NCBI RefSeq assembly: GCF_009739905.1
Contig: NZ_CP034279.1
Location: 1,798,001-1,862,000 of the forward strand
Reading direction: 5' to 3'
DNA from: Streptomyces ficellus
Lineage (GTDB): Bacteria > Actinomycetota > Actinomycetes > Streptomycetales > Streptomycetaceae
DNA: 64,000 nucleotides
The position numbers were made by a program, and so were the translations under genes. Of this stretch, positions 41,376 through 51,507 are shown piece after piece (position 1 is the first letter of the stretch; each line of letters starts with the position of its first letter). A model generated the notes under the pieces. That model was given only the letters and a program-made list of their open reading frames with translations, did not search any database and had not been told where the DNA came from.

Positions 41376-44336
41376 GTGAACGGCGATCGGGACGACATCC
41401 ACGGGAGCTGGAACATTCCCGTCGAGGAGTCCGACGCGGATCCCGCCGAGATGACGGGTGAGTTCACCATCGACTACACCCCGCCCGCCTGGTACACGCA
41501 GAACGCGGGTGACACGTCGGGCGGCGGGACGCCTGCCACACCTGCCACGCCTCCCCCGCCGCCGCACGGGGCGACGCCGGTGGCCGTGCCGGGGCCGCCG
41601 CCCGCGCCGCACGACGGCGGCTTCGAGTCGAACTGGACGCCGGACGCCCCCGTTGCGCCCGTTGTGCCCAATGCGTCCGATGGGTCCGGTACGCCGGCCC
41701 CGGCGGCGCCCGCCGAGCCCGCACCCGTACCGGAGGCGCCGGCCCCGCCTGCCGCTCCCCCCACTCCCCCCGCCGCGGCCCCGGTCGCCGCCACCGAGCC
41801 CGCGGAGACGTCCGCGCCCGCGGACGAGGCACCGCAGCCCTTCGGGGGCGGGGACGTGGAGAGCGGCGCGACCATGCGCTTCTCCCCGGCCGCGCTGAAG
41901 CGCGAGATGGCCGAGATCGCGGAGCGCGAGGCGGCGAAGTCGGCGGCGGCCGAGGGTTCGTCCGCGAACTCCGGGGACCCCGGCGACTCCGAGGCCCCGT
42001 CGGACGCTGCCGCCGGCAGCACCGGGACGGACGCCTCCGAAGGGACGGCCGCCGAGACGGGCGCGGCCGAAGCCGGCGCGGACGCCCCGGTGGAGGAGCC
42101 GACGGACGGCACCCCCGACACGGTGACCGACCCGGCACCCCAGGACCCCGCACCCCAGCCCACCCCGCCGCAGGACGCCCCACCGCAGGGCACCGCCCCC
42201 CAGGACGCCGTTCCGCAGGACACCCCGCCGCAGGACACTCCGCCGCCCGCCCCCGAGCAGGTGCAGGCGCAGGCAGCCGCGCCCGCGCAGGCTCAGCCGC
42301 CCGTGCCCGAGGCGGTGCAGCCGTGGGCGGCCGCACCCGCGCAGGTGCCCGGCCAGCAGGGCGCCGAGCTACCGCCGCTGCCGCCCGCGTTCCAGCCGGC
42401 CGCGCCGGCGGGTGCGCCGCAGTGGCCCGCCCCGCAGGTCCCGTCACCGGAGCAGCAGGTCCCGTCCGCCCCCGCACAGGCCCAGCCGCCCGCCGCACCG
42501 CTGCCCCCGCAGGCCGGGTACGGCTTCCCGCACCCCGGCCAGCCCCAGGCACAGCCCCAGGCGCAGCCCGCGGGCGGCTACGGGTTCCCCCAGCCCGGCC
42601 AGCCCCAGGGCGGGTACGGCTTCCCCCACCCGGGGCAGCCGCAGCCGGTGCAGCAGCCGTCGCAGCCCGGGCCCAGCGGTGCGCTGCCTCCGCAGGCTCC
42701 GGCACCGCAGGCTCCGGCCCCCCAGGGCGGGTACGGGTTCCCGCAGCAGCCCCACCCCGGGCAGCCGAACCCGCACCAGCCCCACCCGCAGCACCCGCAG
42801 CACCCGCACCACCCGCACCAGGCGCAGCCCCACCAGCCCCAGCCGCCCCACCTCCAGCAGCCGGACGCTCCGCAGCCGAACGCCCCGCAGCCGCCCGTCG
42901 ACCCGCGGACCGGCGCCGCCTGGCCGACGTCCGTCCAGCACGACCAGCGCGAGCGGTCCGTACCGGGAGCGCCGCTCGGCTACACGGCGGCCGTCGAGCT
43001 GTCGTCCGACCGCCTGCTGCGCAACAACAAGCAGAAGGCCAAGTCCAGCCGCAACCCCTCCGCCGCCAACCGCTTCAAGCTCGGCGGCAAGAAGGAGGAG
43101 GCGGAGCGGCAGCGCAAGCTCGAACTGATCCGTACGCCGGTGCTGTCGTGCTACCGGATCGCCGTCATCTCGCTCAAGGGCGGCGTCGGCAAGACCACGA
43201 CGACCACCGCCCTCGGCGCGACCCTGGCGACCGAGCGGCAGGACAAGATCCTCGCGATCGACGCCAACCCGGACGCCGGTACGCTCGGCCGCCGCGTGCG
43301 CCGCGAGACCGGGGCCACGATCCGCGACCTCGTCCAGGCCATCCCGTACCTGAACTCGTACATGGACATCCGCCGCTTCACCTCGCAGGCGCCCTCCGGT
43401 CTGGAGATCATCGCCAACGACGTGGACCCGGCCGTCTCGACGACGTTCAACGACGAGGACTACCGGCGCGCGATCGACGTGCTGGGCAAGCAGTACCCGG
43501 TCATCCTCACCGACTCCGGGACGGGTCTGCTCTACAGCGCGATGCGCGGTGTGCTGGACCTCGCGGACCAGCTGATCATCATCTCGACCCCCTCGGTCGA
43601 CGGTGCGTCGAGCGCGTCGACCACGCTCGACTGGCTGTCCGCGCACGGCTACGCGGACCTGGTGCAGCGTTCCATCACGGTGATCTCGGGTGTCCGGGAG
43701 ACCGGAAAGATGATCAAGGTCGACGACATCGTGCAGCACTTCGAGACACGCTGCCGCGGTGTGATCGTGGTGCCCTTCGACGAGCACCTGTCCGCGGGCG
43801 CGGAGGTGGACCTCGACATGATGCGGCCGAAGACGCGCGAGGCGTACTTCAACCTCTCCGCGATGGTCGCCGAGGACTTCGCCCGGGCGCAGCAGGCGCA
43901 AGGGCTGTGGACCGGCGACGGACAGGGCTCCGTGCCTCCGCAGATGGCGCCGCCGGTACCGGGACAGCAGCCCGTACCCGGTCAGCAGCCGATGCCGGGG
44001 CAGCAGCCGATGCCCGGGCAGCCGTACCCGGGCCAGCAGCCGTACCCGGGGCAGCCGTACGCGCCGCAGCAGCCCGGCGTACCGCCGCAGGGCTGGCAGC
44101 CGTACCAGCAGCCGGGCCAGCCCATGCCCCCGGCGCAGAACGCGCCGAACGCGCAGCACCCCCCGCAACACCAGCACCCCCAGGCACCCCAAGCTCCCCA
44201 GGCACCCCACTCCCCCCAGCACCCCCAGCCCCAACCCACACAGAATCCTCACCCGCAGCAGCAGCCGCACCCCGGGTGGCCGCAGCAGCAGCCCCCGCAG
44301 CAGCCTCCGCAGGCGCCGCCAGCCCCTCAGCAGTAG
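41376..44336 (+). CDS. Pro/Gln-rich ParA/MinD-like ATPase of the ESX locus (EspI-like)
   Basis: A 986-residue product. Residues 1-40 are acidic and structured-looking; about 45-540 are Pro/Ala/Gln-rich with repeats such as GGYGFPxPGQPQ. A deviant Walker A P-loop ATPase domain follows at about 590-840: [14 protein letters not shown] at about 599-612, [10 protein letters not shown], and [11 protein letters not shown] second Pro/Gln-rich tail of about 130 residues ends the protein. This plan matches EspI-type proteins coded in ESX loci, whose ATPase links secretion to cellular state; the exact role here is unknown. GTG start with AGGAGG upstream; a 15-bp terminator follows. Confidence 0.9.
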   Translation: MNGDRDDIHGSWNIPVEESDADPAEMTGEFTIDYTPPAWYTQNAGDTSGGGTPATPATPPPPPHGATPVAVPGPPPAPHDGGFESNWTPDAPVAPVVPNASDGSGTPAPAAPAEPAPVPEAPAPPAAPPTPPAAAPVAATEPAETSAPADEAPQPFGGGDVESGATMRFSPAALKREMAEIAEREAAKSAAAEGSSANSGDPGDSEAPSDAAAGSTGTDASEGTAAETGAAEAGADAPVEEPTDGTPDTVTDPAPQDPAPQPTPPQDAPPQGTAPQDAVPQDTPPQDTPPPAPEQVQAQAAAPAQAQPPVPEAVQPWAAAPAQVPGQQGAELPPLPPAFQPAAPAGAPQWPAPQVPSPEQQVPSAPAQAQPPAAPLPPQAGYGFPHPGQPQAQPQAQPAGGYGFPQPGQPQGGYGFPHPGQPQPVQQPSQPGPSGALPPQAPAPQAPAPQGGYGFPQQPHPGQPNPHQPHPQHPQHPHHPHQAQPHQPQPPHLQQPDAPQPNAPQPPVDPRTGAAWPTSVQHDQRERSVPGAPLGYTAAVELSSDRLLRNNKQKAKSSRNPSAANRFKLGGKKEEAERQRKLELIRTPVLSCYRIAVISLKGGVGKTTTTTALGATLATERQDKILAIDANPDAGTLGRRVRRETGATIRDLVQAIPYLNSYMDIRRFTSQAPSGLEIIANDVDPAVSTTFNDEDYRRAIDVLGKQYPVILTDSGTGLLYSAMRGVLDLADQLIIISTPSVDGASSASTTLDWLSAHGYADLVQRSITVISGVRETGKMIKVDDIVQHFETRCRGVIVVPFDEHLSAGAEVDLDMMRPKTREAYFNLSAMVAEDFARAQQAQGLWTGDGQGSVPPQMAPPVPGQQPVPGQQPMPGQQPMPGQPYPGQQPYPGQPYAPQQPGVPPQGWQPYQQPGQPMPPAQNAPNAQHPPQHQHPQAPQAPQAPHSPQHPQPQPTQNPHPQQQPHPGWPQQQPPQQPPQAPPAPQQ

Positions 44337-44358
44337 CGCGTCAGAGGATTGGACCAAT

Positions 44359-44393
44359 GAGGGCCCGCACCGTTGTCCACGGTGCGGGCCCTC
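44359..44393 (+). terminator. terminator after the ParA-like gene
   Basis: A perfect 15-bp stem, GAGGGCCCGCACCGT/ACGGTGCGGGCCCTC, with a 5-base loop, 22 bases past the stop. It marks the right border of the ESX locus. Confidence 0.88.
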
Positions 44394-44516
44394 GCCCTAT
44401 TCCCCCTGCACAGAACGCTTCTGACGCACCGTCGACGCTCCGTTGACGCGGCTCGTTCTCCGCTGGTACACCTCCTTCACCAGCTGGCGCCCCAAGATCG
44501 ACGCGAGGTCAACCTC

Positions 44517-46334
44517 ATGGTCACCATGGCTCCACACCGCTCCCTCCGCGTGTTTCTCGCCTCAGGCATAGCCGCCACCTCACTCGCCCTCGGCCATCCG
44601 GCGCAGGCGGACGAGGGGGACGGGAGCAAGGACAAGTCCGTCCTCACCGTCGCCGTGTCGCAGAGTGTGGATTCCCTGAGCCCGTTCCTCGCCCAGCGGC
44701 TGGTCTCCACCAGCATCCACCGGCTGACCTACGAGTACCTCACCAACTACGACGCGAAGGACGCCCGCACCATCCCGGGCCTCGCCACCGCCTGGAAGCC
44801 GTCGCCGGACAAACTGACGTGGACGTACACCATCCGCGACGACTCCACGTGGTCCGACGGCAAGCAGGCCACGGCCGAGGACGCCGCCTGGACGTTCAAC
44901 ACGATGATGACGGACGAGAACGCCGCCACCGCCAACGGCAGCTTCACCGCCAACTTCGAGCGGGTCACCGCGCCCGATCCGCGCACGCTCGTCATCAAGC
45001 TGAAGAAGCCGCAGGCGACGATGACCGCCCTCGACGTGCCGATCGTCCCCAAGCACATCTGGGAGAAGGTCGGGGACTTCTCGAAGTTCAACAACGACAA
45101 GCAGTTCCCGATCGTCGGGAACGGACCGTTCGTCATCACCGACTACAAGGTCGACCAGTACGTGAAGCTCGAACCCAACAAGAGCTTCTGGCGCGGTGCG
45201 CCGAAGTTCGACGAGCTGGTGCTGCGCTACTACAAGGACGGTGACGCCGCCGTCGCCGCCCTGCGCAAGGGCGAGGTCTCCTTCGTGCCGAACCTCACCC
45301 CCGCCCAGGCCGCGTCGCTGAAGTCGGCCGGGAACATCAGGGTGAACGACGCGCCCGGCCGCCGCTTCTTCGCCCTCGCCACCAACCCGGGCGCACGCGC
45401 GCGGGACGGGAAGAAGTTCGGCAGCGGTCACCCCGCCCTGCTCGACCCGGCGGTGCGCAGGGCGCTGTTCCAGGCCGTCGACCGGGAGACGATCGTCGAG
45501 AAGGTCTTCCAGGGCCACGCCGTGGAGGGCGAGGGCTACATCCCGCCGCGCTTCGGCACGTACTTCTGGAAGCCGGCACCCGCGCAGAAGGTCAGCCACG
45601 ACCCCGCCGCCGCCGCGCGGCTCCTCGACCGGGCCGGATACCGCGAGAACGGCAGCGGCAAGCGCGTCGGCAAGGACGGCAGGCCGCTCGACTTCCGCAT
45701 CCTGTGCCACGCCACCGACCCCCACGACAAGGCGGTCGGCAAGTACCTCCAGGAGTGGTGGGGCGAGCTGGGCATCGGACTGAAGGTCGACTGCCTGGAC
45801 AACGTCTCCGACCCGTGGGCCAAGGGCGACTACGACCTCGCCTTCGACGGCTGGTCCGTCAACCCCGACCCCGACTTCGTCCTGTCCATCCACACCTGCG
45901 CGGCGCTGCCCGCCACCCCCAAGGACACCGGCGCCACCGACAACTTCATCTGCGACAAGAAGTACGACGAGCTGTACGCCAAGCAGGCGGTCGAGTACGA
46001 CCCCGCCGCACGCGCCGACCTCGTGCGCCAGTTGCAGTCGCGGCTGTACGACACGGGGTACATGAACGTCATGGCGTACCCCAACGCGGTGGAGGCCTAC
46101 CGCACCGACCAGATCAAGTCGATCACCACGATGCCGTCGGACGGCGGCAACATCTACGGCCAGGACGGCTACTGGAGCTGGTGGTCCGCCGAGCCGGCCA
46201 CCGGCGGCACGGGTGACGACGGCGGCGCGCCCACCGGCATGTGGATCGGGATCGGGGCCGCAGCGGTCGTCCTCGTCGCCGTGGCCGCCGGGGTCGCCGT
46301 ACGCCGCCGCTCCACCGCCGACGACCGCGAGTAG
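44517..46334 (+). CDS. peptide ABC transporter substrate-binding protein with C-terminal membrane anchor
   Basis: Family 5 (DppA/OppA type) binding protein, 605 residues. A Sec signal peptide (APHRSLRVFLASGIAATSLALG, cleavage after AQA) has no lipobox cysteine. The mature part has the family features (SQSVDSLSPFL, a WTYTIRDDSTWSDGK segment, SVNPDPDFVLS). Residues about 577-600 (MWIGIGAAAVVLVAVAAGVAV) form a membrane helix followed by RRRS, so the protein is probably held by its C-terminus. The start at 44517 has GAGG 8 bases upstream. First gene of a five-gene importer operon; the next gene starts 3 bases after its stop. Confidence 0.92.
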   Translation: MVTMAPHRSLRVFLASGIAATSLALGHPAQADEGDGSKDKSVLTVAVSQSVDSLSPFLAQRLVSTSIHRLTYEYLTNYDAKDARTIPGLATAWKPSPDKLTWTYTIRDDSTWSDGKQATAEDAAWTFNTMMTDENAATANGSFTANFERVTAPDPRTLVIKLKKPQATMTALDVPIVPKHIWEKVGDFSKFNNDKQFPIVGNGPFVITDYKVDQYVKLEPNKSFWRGAPKFDELVLRYYKDGDAAVAALRKGEVSFVPNLTPAQAASLKSAGNIRVNDAPGRRFFALATNPGARARDGKKFGSGHPALLDPAVRRALFQAVDRETIVEKVFQGHAVEGEGYIPPRFGTYFWKPAPAQKVSHDPAAAARLLDRAGYRENGSGKRVGKDGRPLDFRILCHATDPHDKAVGKYLQEWWGELGIGLKVDCLDNVSDPWAKGDYDLAFDGWSVNPDPDFVLSIHTCAALPATPKDTGATDNFICDKKYDELYAKQAVEYDPAARADLVRQLQSRLYDTGYMNVMAYPNAVEAYRTDQIKSITTMPSDGGNIYGQDGYWSWWSAEPATGGTGDDGGAPTGMWIGIGAAAVVLVAVAAGVAVRRRSTADDRE

Positions 46335-46337
46335 CCG

Positions 46338-47369
46338 GTGACGACGACGGTCGGCCCGCCCGCCGAGGTGGCGCGGCGCCCGGGCACCACGACGAGCGGC
46401 TATCCGCGCTACCTGGCGGGCAAGCTGGGCGGCGCGGCGGTCTCCCTGTTCGCCGTGCTCGTCACCAGCTTCTTCCTCTTCCGTATCGTCCCCGGCGACC
46501 CGGTCAGGGCCATGACGCACGGCATGCCGACCTCCGCCGAGCAAATGGCCACCCTGCGCAGGCAGTTCGGCCTCGACCTGCCGCTGTGGCAGCAGTTCAC
46601 CGACTACTGCGGCAAGGCCCTGACCGGCGACCTCGGCACGTCGTACCAGTTCCGCGCACCCGTGGGCGAACTGATCGCGCACAAGCTCCCGGCGACGCTC
46701 CTGCTCACCGGTGTGGCCGTCGTCCTCTACTCGGCGATCGGTCTGTGGCTCGGCACCCGTTCCGCGTGGCGCCACGGCAGCCCCGGCGACAGGCTGCACA
46801 CCGGCGTGGCGCTGACCCTCTGGTCGGTCCCGTCGTTCTGGCTCGGGCTGCTGCTCATCATCGTCTTCTCGGTGGGCGTCGGCCCGGTCCCCGGCATGTT
46901 CCCGACGGGCGGGATGGAGTCCGGCACCGAGACGGGCTTCGGTCACGTCCTCGACGTCGCCCACCACATGGTGCTGCCCGTCCTCACGCTGGTCGCCGTC
47001 GGATACGCGCAGACGCTGCTGGTGATGCGCGCCTCGCTGCTCGACGAGATGGGCGGCGACTACCTGACGACCGCCCGGGCGAAGGGCCTGCGCGACGACC
47101 TCGTACGCCGCCGGCACGCCGTACCCAACGCCCTGCTGCCCACCGTCACCATGATCTTCATCAACCTGGGGCACGTGGCGGCCGGGTCGATCCTCGTCGA
47201 GACGGTGTTCTCCTGGCCGGGCCTCGGCGGACTGTTCTACCAGGCGCTGTCCGTGCCGGACCTCCCGCTCGTCCAGGGGCTGTTCGTGGTGTTCGCCGGC
47301 GCGATGATCGTGATGAACCTCCTCGCCGACCTGCTGTACCCGCTGCTCGACCCCCGGGTGGGCCGATGA
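46338..47369 (+). CDS. peptide ABC transporter permease (DppB/OppB type)
   Basis: A 343-residue inner-membrane permease with six predicted helices. The N-terminal RIVPGDPVRAMT segment and the cytoplasmic EAA-type loop (TARAKGLRDDLVRRRHAVPNAL) that docks onto the ATPases identify the family. GTG start 3 bases after the binding-protein stop; the gene overlaps the second permease gene by 4 bases (ATGA). Confidence 0.95.
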   Translation: MTTTVGPPAEVARRPGTTTSGYPRYLAGKLGGAAVSLFAVLVTSFFLFRIVPGDPVRAMTHGMPTSAEQMATLRRQFGLDLPLWQQFTDYCGKALTGDLGTSYQFRAPVGELIAHKLPATLLLTGVAVVLYSAIGLWLGTRSAWRHGSPGDRLHTGVALTLWSVPSFWLGLLLIIVFSVGVGPVPGMFPTGGMESGTETGFGHVLDVAHHMVLPVLTLVAVGYAQTLLVMRASLLDEMGGDYLTTARAKGLRDDLVRRRHAVPNALLPTVTMIFINLGHVAAGSILVETVFSWPGLGGLFYQALSVPDLPLVQGLFVVFAGAMIVMNLLADLLYPLLDPRVGR

Positions 47370-48265
47370 CCTCCACACCGCGCACCTCCCTCTCCTGGGC
47401 CCGGCGACGGGAGTCGGCCGCCCGCTTCTGGCGCCAGTACCGCCGGCAGCGCGCCGGGCTGTACGGACTCGGCGCCCTCGCCCTCATCGCACTGGCCGCG
47501 CTCGCCGCGCCCCTCCTGGTCGGCGGGGACGTGCAGAGCGTGACCGACGCGCCCGGCACGGCGCTGGAGTCACCGAGCACCCGATTCCCGCTCGGCACCG
47601 ACCAGTTCGGGCGCCCCCTGCTGGGCCTCCTCGTCTGGGGCGCCCGCATCTCCCTCACCGTGGGACTGCTCGCGGCGGCGCTCTCCGTCGCCATCGGCAC
47701 CCTGATCGGCGTCCTCGCCGGCCACTACGGCGGCTGGTTCTCGACGGTCGTCATGCGCGTCACCGACTGGTTCCTGGTGATGCCGTCGCTCGTGCTGGCG
47801 ATCGTGCTGGCCACCGTCATGTCGCGGAGCATGTGGACGGTGATCCTGGCCATCGGCATCGCCAGCTGGCCCACCACCGCGCGCCTGGTCCGCGCCCAGA
47901 CGATCGCGGTGGAGTCCCGCCCGTACATCGAGCGCGCCACGGCGCTCGGCGGCGGCCACGGGCACGTCATGCGCCGCCACGTCCTGCCCAACGTCATGCC
48001 GCTGGTCCTGTCGCAGACCACCCTGTGCATCTCCACGGCGATCCTCACCGAGGCCACCCTCGCGTTCCTCGGCCTGGGCGACCCCACGGTCGTCTCCTGG
48101 GGCGGCATGCTCCAGGACGCGCGCGAGGCGGGCGCCGTCTCCTCCGGGCACTGGTGGTACCTGGCCCCGCCCGGGATCGCGATCGCGGTGGTCGCCCTCG
48201 CCTTCACCCTGTGCGGGCGGGCGATCGAGTCCGTGCTCAACCCGAGGCTGGGGGTGGGGCGTTGA
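47366..48265 (+). CDS. peptide ABC transporter permease (DppC/OppC type)
   Basis: A 299-residue second permease. It shows the OppC features: a single helix near residue 30-50, PLGTDQFGRPLL at the start of the core, and the EAA loop (ESRPYIERATALGGGHGHVMRRHVLPNVM). It pairs with the upstream DppB-type permease to form the channel. Overlaps of 4 bases at both ends (ATGA, TTGA) indicate strict stoichiometric translation with its partners. Confidence 0.95.
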   Translation: MTSTPRTSLSWARRRESAARFWRQYRRQRAGLYGLGALALIALAALAAPLLVGGDVQSVTDAPGTALESPSTRFPLGTDQFGRPLLGLLVWGARISLTVGLLAAALSVAIGTLIGVLAGHYGGWFSTVVMRVTDWFLVMPSLVLAIVLATVMSRSMWTVILAIGIASWPTTARLVRAQTIAVESRPYIERATALGGGHGHVMRRHVLPNVMPLVLSQTTLCISTAILTEATLAFLGLGDPTVVSWGGMLQDAREAGAVSSGHWWYLAPPGIAIAVVALAFTLCGRAIESVLNPRLGVGR

Positions 48266-49230
48266 GCCTCCTCACGATCAGGGACCTGCACATCACCTAC
48301 GGCGCGGGACCCACCGCCGTCCCCGCCGTCCGCGGAGTGGACCTCACCGTCGACCCCGGCCGCAAGCTCGGCATCGCGGGTGAGTCGGGATGCGGCAAGT
48401 CGACACTCGCCCTGGCGATGCTCCGCCTGCTGCCCGCGACCGCCCGACTGAGCGGCGAGATCCTGCTGGACGGCGAGGACGTCCTGACCATGAAGTGGGG
48501 CCGGCTACGCGCCGTGCGGTGGGCGGGCGCGTCCATCGTGTTCCAGGGCGCCATGCACTCGCTCAACGCCGTGCACCGCGTCGGCGACCAGATCGCCGAG
48601 CCGCTCCTCGTCCACCGGCAGGCCTCAGCGGCCGCCGCCCGCAAACGGGTGGGTGCCCTGCTGGAACAGGTCGGGCTGCCCCCTTCCCGCGCCTCCGCCT
48701 ACCCCCACGAGCTGTCCGGCGGCCAGCGCCAGCGCGTGATGATCGCGATGGCCCTGGCCTGCGACCCCCGGCTGATCGTGGCGGACGAACCGACGACCGC
48801 GCTCGACGTGATGATCCAGGCGCAGATCCTGCGGCTGCTGGAACGCCTCGTCACCGAGCAGGACATCAGCCTCGTCATGATCAGCCACGACCTCGCCGTC
48901 CTCGCCGACACGTGCGACCGCCTCGCGGTGATGTACGCCGGACGGATCGTCGAGGAGGGCCCGGCCCGTGACGTGTACGACGCGGCCCGGCACCCCTACG
49001 GGCGCGCCCTGTCCGCCGCCTTCCCCCGCATCGGCGACCCGGCCTCCCGGCTCGCCCCGCGCGGCCTGCCCGGCGACCCGCCCGACCCCGCCGCCCTGCC
49101 GCCCGGCTGTACGTTCCACCCGCGCTGCCCGTCCGCCCTGGAGACGTGCCGGTCCGAGGACCCGCCCCTCGTCCAGGCGGCCCCCGGGCACCGCGCCGCC
49201 TGCGTCCTGACGCCCGGGAGCCCCGCGTGA
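48262..49230 (+). CDS. peptide ABC transporter ATPase (DppD/OppD type)
   Basis: A 322-residue ATPase with Walker [10 protein letters not shown], signature LSGGQRQR, Walker B LIVADEP, and the C-terminal Cys-containing oligopeptide extension ([16 protein letters not shown]), which in this family can carry an iron-sulfur cluster. TTG start within the 4-base overlap TTGA with the permease gene. It should form a heterodimer with the next gene product. Confidence 0.95.
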   Translation: MSLLTIRDLHITYGAGPTAVPAVRGVDLTVDPGRKLGIAGESGCGKSTLALAMLRLLPATARLSGEILLDGEDVLTMKWGRLRAVRWAGASIVFQGAMHSLNAVHRVGDQIAEPLLVHRQASAAAARKRVGALLEQVGLPPSRASAYPHELSGGQRQRVMIAMALACDPRLIVADEPTTALDVMIQAQILRLLERLVTEQDISLVMISHDLAVLADTCDRLAVMYAGRIVEEGPARDVYDAARHPYGRALSAAFPRIGDPASRLAPRGLPGDPPDPAALPPGCTFHPRCPSALETCRSEDPPLVQAAPGHRAACVLTPGSPA

Positions 49231-50195
49231 AGCCCCTCCTCACCGCCTCCGGCCTGCACATCACCTTCCCCGCCCGGCGCGGCGCCCCGCCCGCCCGTGC
49301 CGTGGACGGGGTCGACCTCGACATCGGCGCCGGGGAGATCGTCGCACTCGTCGGCGAGTCCGGCTGCGGCAAGACGACCCTGGCCCGCTCCCTGCTGGGC
49401 CTGGTCCGCCCCACGTCCGGCTCGGTGACGTTCGGCGGCGCGCCCCTCTCGTACCGGAGCGGCGCCCTCAAGGCGTACCGCCGGCGCGTGCAGCTCGTCC
49501 TCCAGGACCCGAGCGGCTCGCTCAACCCGCGGCACACCGTGTACGACGCGGTCGCCGAGGGCCTGCGGATCCACGGCTCGCCGGGCGACGAACGCACGGC
49601 CGTCGCGTCCGCCCTCGCCCGCGCCGGCCTGCGGCCCCCGGAACGCTTCTTCCTGCGCTACCCGCACGAACTGTCCGGCGGCCAGCGGCAGCGGGTCGTC
49701 ATCGCCGGCGCGCTGGTCCTCGAACCCGAACTCATCGTCGCGGACGAGCCGGTGGCGTCCCTCGACGCCTCGGTACGCGGCGAGATCCTCGCCCTCCTGC
49801 TCCGGCTGCGCGACGAGCTGGGCCTGTCCGCGCTGGTCGTGACGCACGACCTGGGCCTGGCGTGGAACATCGCCGACCGGGTGGCGGTGATGTACCTGGG
49901 CCGGATCGTCGAGACCGGCACGGTCGAGGAGGTCCTGTCGGCCCCCCGCCACCCGTACACCCAGGCGCTCCTCTCGGTCCTCCCCGAGTCGCCCGTCCCA
50001 CCCGTCGTCCTCGCGGGCGAGCCCCCGGACCCGTCCCGCGTCCCGCCGGGCTGCCGCTTCCACGCGCGCTGCCAGGTCCTGGCGTCGGGCGAGGCGGACC
50101 GCGCGGGCCTCGCCTCGGCGTGTCGTACGCGGGACCTCCCGGTCCTCGACGGCCGCGGCCGCGCGGCGGCGTGCCACGTCCACGGCACGCCCTGA
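49227..50195 (+). CDS. peptide ABC transporter ATPase (DppF/OppF type)
   Basis: A 322-residue ATPase, the last gene of the importer operon. It has Walker [10 protein letters not shown], signature LSGGQRQR, Walker B LIVADEP, the H-loop VTHDLG, and the C-terminal oligopeptide domain PPGCRFHARCQ. GTG start in a 4-base overlap. With the four preceding genes it gives a complete OppABCDF/DppABCDF-type system; the substrate (peptide, nickel chelate or other) cannot be told from sequence alone. Confidence 0.95.
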   Translation: MKPLLTASGLHITFPARRGAPPARAVDGVDLDIGAGEIVALVGESGCGKTTLARSLLGLVRPTSGSVTFGGAPLSYRSGALKAYRRRVQLVLQDPSGSLNPRHTVYDAVAEGLRIHGSPGDERTAVASALARAGLRPPERFFLRYPHELSGGQRQRVVIAGALVLEPELIVADEPVASLDASVRGEILALLLRLRDELGLSALVVTHDLGLAWNIADRVAVMYLGRIVETGTVEEVLSAPRHPYTQALLSVLPESPVPPVVLAGEPPDPSRVPPGCRFHARCQVLASGEADRAGLASACRTRDLPVLDGRGRAAACHVHGTP

Positions 50196-50520
50196 CCGGC
50201 ACCCACCGTCCCGCACCCGGCGACGCACCCGGGGCGGGGCCGTGCAGGGTCGCCCCCGCAGGGGACCGGCGGCGCAAGTTCGGCTCCCCTACTCGTAACC
50301 GAAGGCCGCCGGCCCCGAGGAGGCGAGCCCGGAGGGGCCACGCCCCCACCCACCGACCGGCACCGGCCCGAGGCACCGCCCCAGGGCGAACCGAGAACAG
50401 GCACCGCCCCGGTCCCGTTGTGCCCACCCTCCCCCAAGCTCTCGGCTTCGCTCGAGCAGGGGGGACCCCCATCGTCCTGCGGAACGACTGCCCACAACGA
50501 GACCGGCGGAACGACTTGGC
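50196..50520. other. convergent intergenic region with dispersed palindromic repeat
   Basis: 325 bp between converging genes (dppF-like and ribF). The main element is the palindromic repeat at 50427-50472 listed separately. The remaining sequence is GC-rich and non-coding, with no other clean stem-loop. Confidence 0.6.
50427..50472. repeat. dispersed Streptomyces palindromic repeat (REP-like)
   Basis: The element reads CCCTCCCCCAAGCTC, a short CTCGGCTTCG centre, then CTCGAGCAGGGGGGACCCCC. GCTC pairs with GAGC and CCCCC with GGGGG around a short loop. I recall this exact string as a frequent intergenic repeat in Streptomyces genomes, often 3' of genes. Here it lies between two converging genes and may also serve as terminator. 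Confidence 0.7.
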
Positions 50521-51465
50521 CTACCGGCCGGAGGTGAGGTCGCGGCAGCGCTTGACGTCCGCGCCGATCGCTTCCAGCAGCGCTTCGATCGACGCGAACT
50601 TCTCCTGGCCCCGTACGTACGCCAGGAAGTCGACCGCGACGTGCAGCCCGTACAGGTCGAGGCCGACGCGGTCGATGGCGTAGGCCTCGACGGTCCGCTC
50701 CGTGCCGTCGAACTGCGGGTTCGTACCGACGGAGATCGCGGCCGGCATGCGCTCGCCCGCCGCCGTGAGCCAGCCGGCGTACACACCGTCCGCGGGGACG
50801 GCCGTGTGCGGCAGGGTCTCGACGTTCGCGGTCGGGTAGCCCAGCTCGCGACCGCGCTGGGCGCCGCGGACGACGACGCCCTCGACGCGGTGGGGCCGGC
50901 CGAGGATCTCGGCGGCGCCCTCGACGTCGCCCTCGGCGACCAGCCGCCGGGTCAGGGTGGACGAGAAGGGCTCGCCGCCGCCCGCTTCACCGCGGACGTA
51001 CAGGTCGACGACCTCGACCTCGTAGTCGTATGTGCCGCCCATCTCGCGCAGGAAGTCCACGTTGCCCGCCGCCTTGTGGCCGAAGCGGAAGTTCGGGCCT
51101 TCGATGACGGCGCGGGCGTGCAGCTTGTCGACGAGGACCTTGACGATGAAGTCGGCGGGCGACAGCTGCGAGAACTCGGCCGTGAACGGCAGGACGAGCA
51201 CGGCGTCGACGCCGAGGCCGGCCATCAGCTCGGCGCGCCGGTGGTGCGGGGCGAGCAGCGGCGGGTGGCTGCCGGGGCGGACGACCTCCGAGGGGTGCGG
51301 GTCGAAGGTGACGACGACCGCAGGTACGCCCAGCTCGCGCGCGCGTTCGACGGCCCGGCCGATGATCAGCTGGTGTCCGCGGTGGACTCCGTCGTAGGAG
51401 CCGATGGTGACGACGCTGCGCCCCCAGTCCTGGGGGATGTCCTCCAAGCCACGCCAGCGCTGCAC
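50521..51465 (-). CDS. ribF: bifunctional riboflavin kinase / FAD synthetase
   Basis: Makes FMN and then FAD from riboflavin. The 314-residue product has the N-terminal nucleotidyl-transferase site SYDGVHRGHQ and PNFRFGHKAAGN, and the C-terminal kinase domain with GYPTANV. GTG start with GAGGAG about 8-9 bases upstream. It lies 42 bases downstream of the large protease-like gene, in the truB-rbfA-infB neighbourhood where ribF is commonly found. Confidence 0.96.
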   Translation of the reverse strand: MQRWRGLEDIPQDWGRSVVTIGSYDGVHRGHQLIIGRAVERARELGVPAVVVTFDPHPSEVVRPGSHPPLLAPHHRRAELMAGLGVDAVLVLPFTAEFSQLSPADFIVKVLVDKLHARAVIEGPNFRFGHKAAGNVDFLREMGGTYDYEVEVVDLYVRGEAGGGEPFSSTLTRRLVAEGDVEGAAEILGRPHRVEGVVVRGAQRGRELGYPTANVETLPHTAVPADGVYAGWLTAAGERMPAAISVGTNPQFDGTERTVEAYAIDRVGLDLYGLHVAVDFLAYVRGQEKFASIEALLEAIGADVKRCRDLTSGR

Positions 51466-51507
51466 TGTGACCGCTCCTCGCCCGAACCCGTGTACGTCAT
51501 TGACCTC

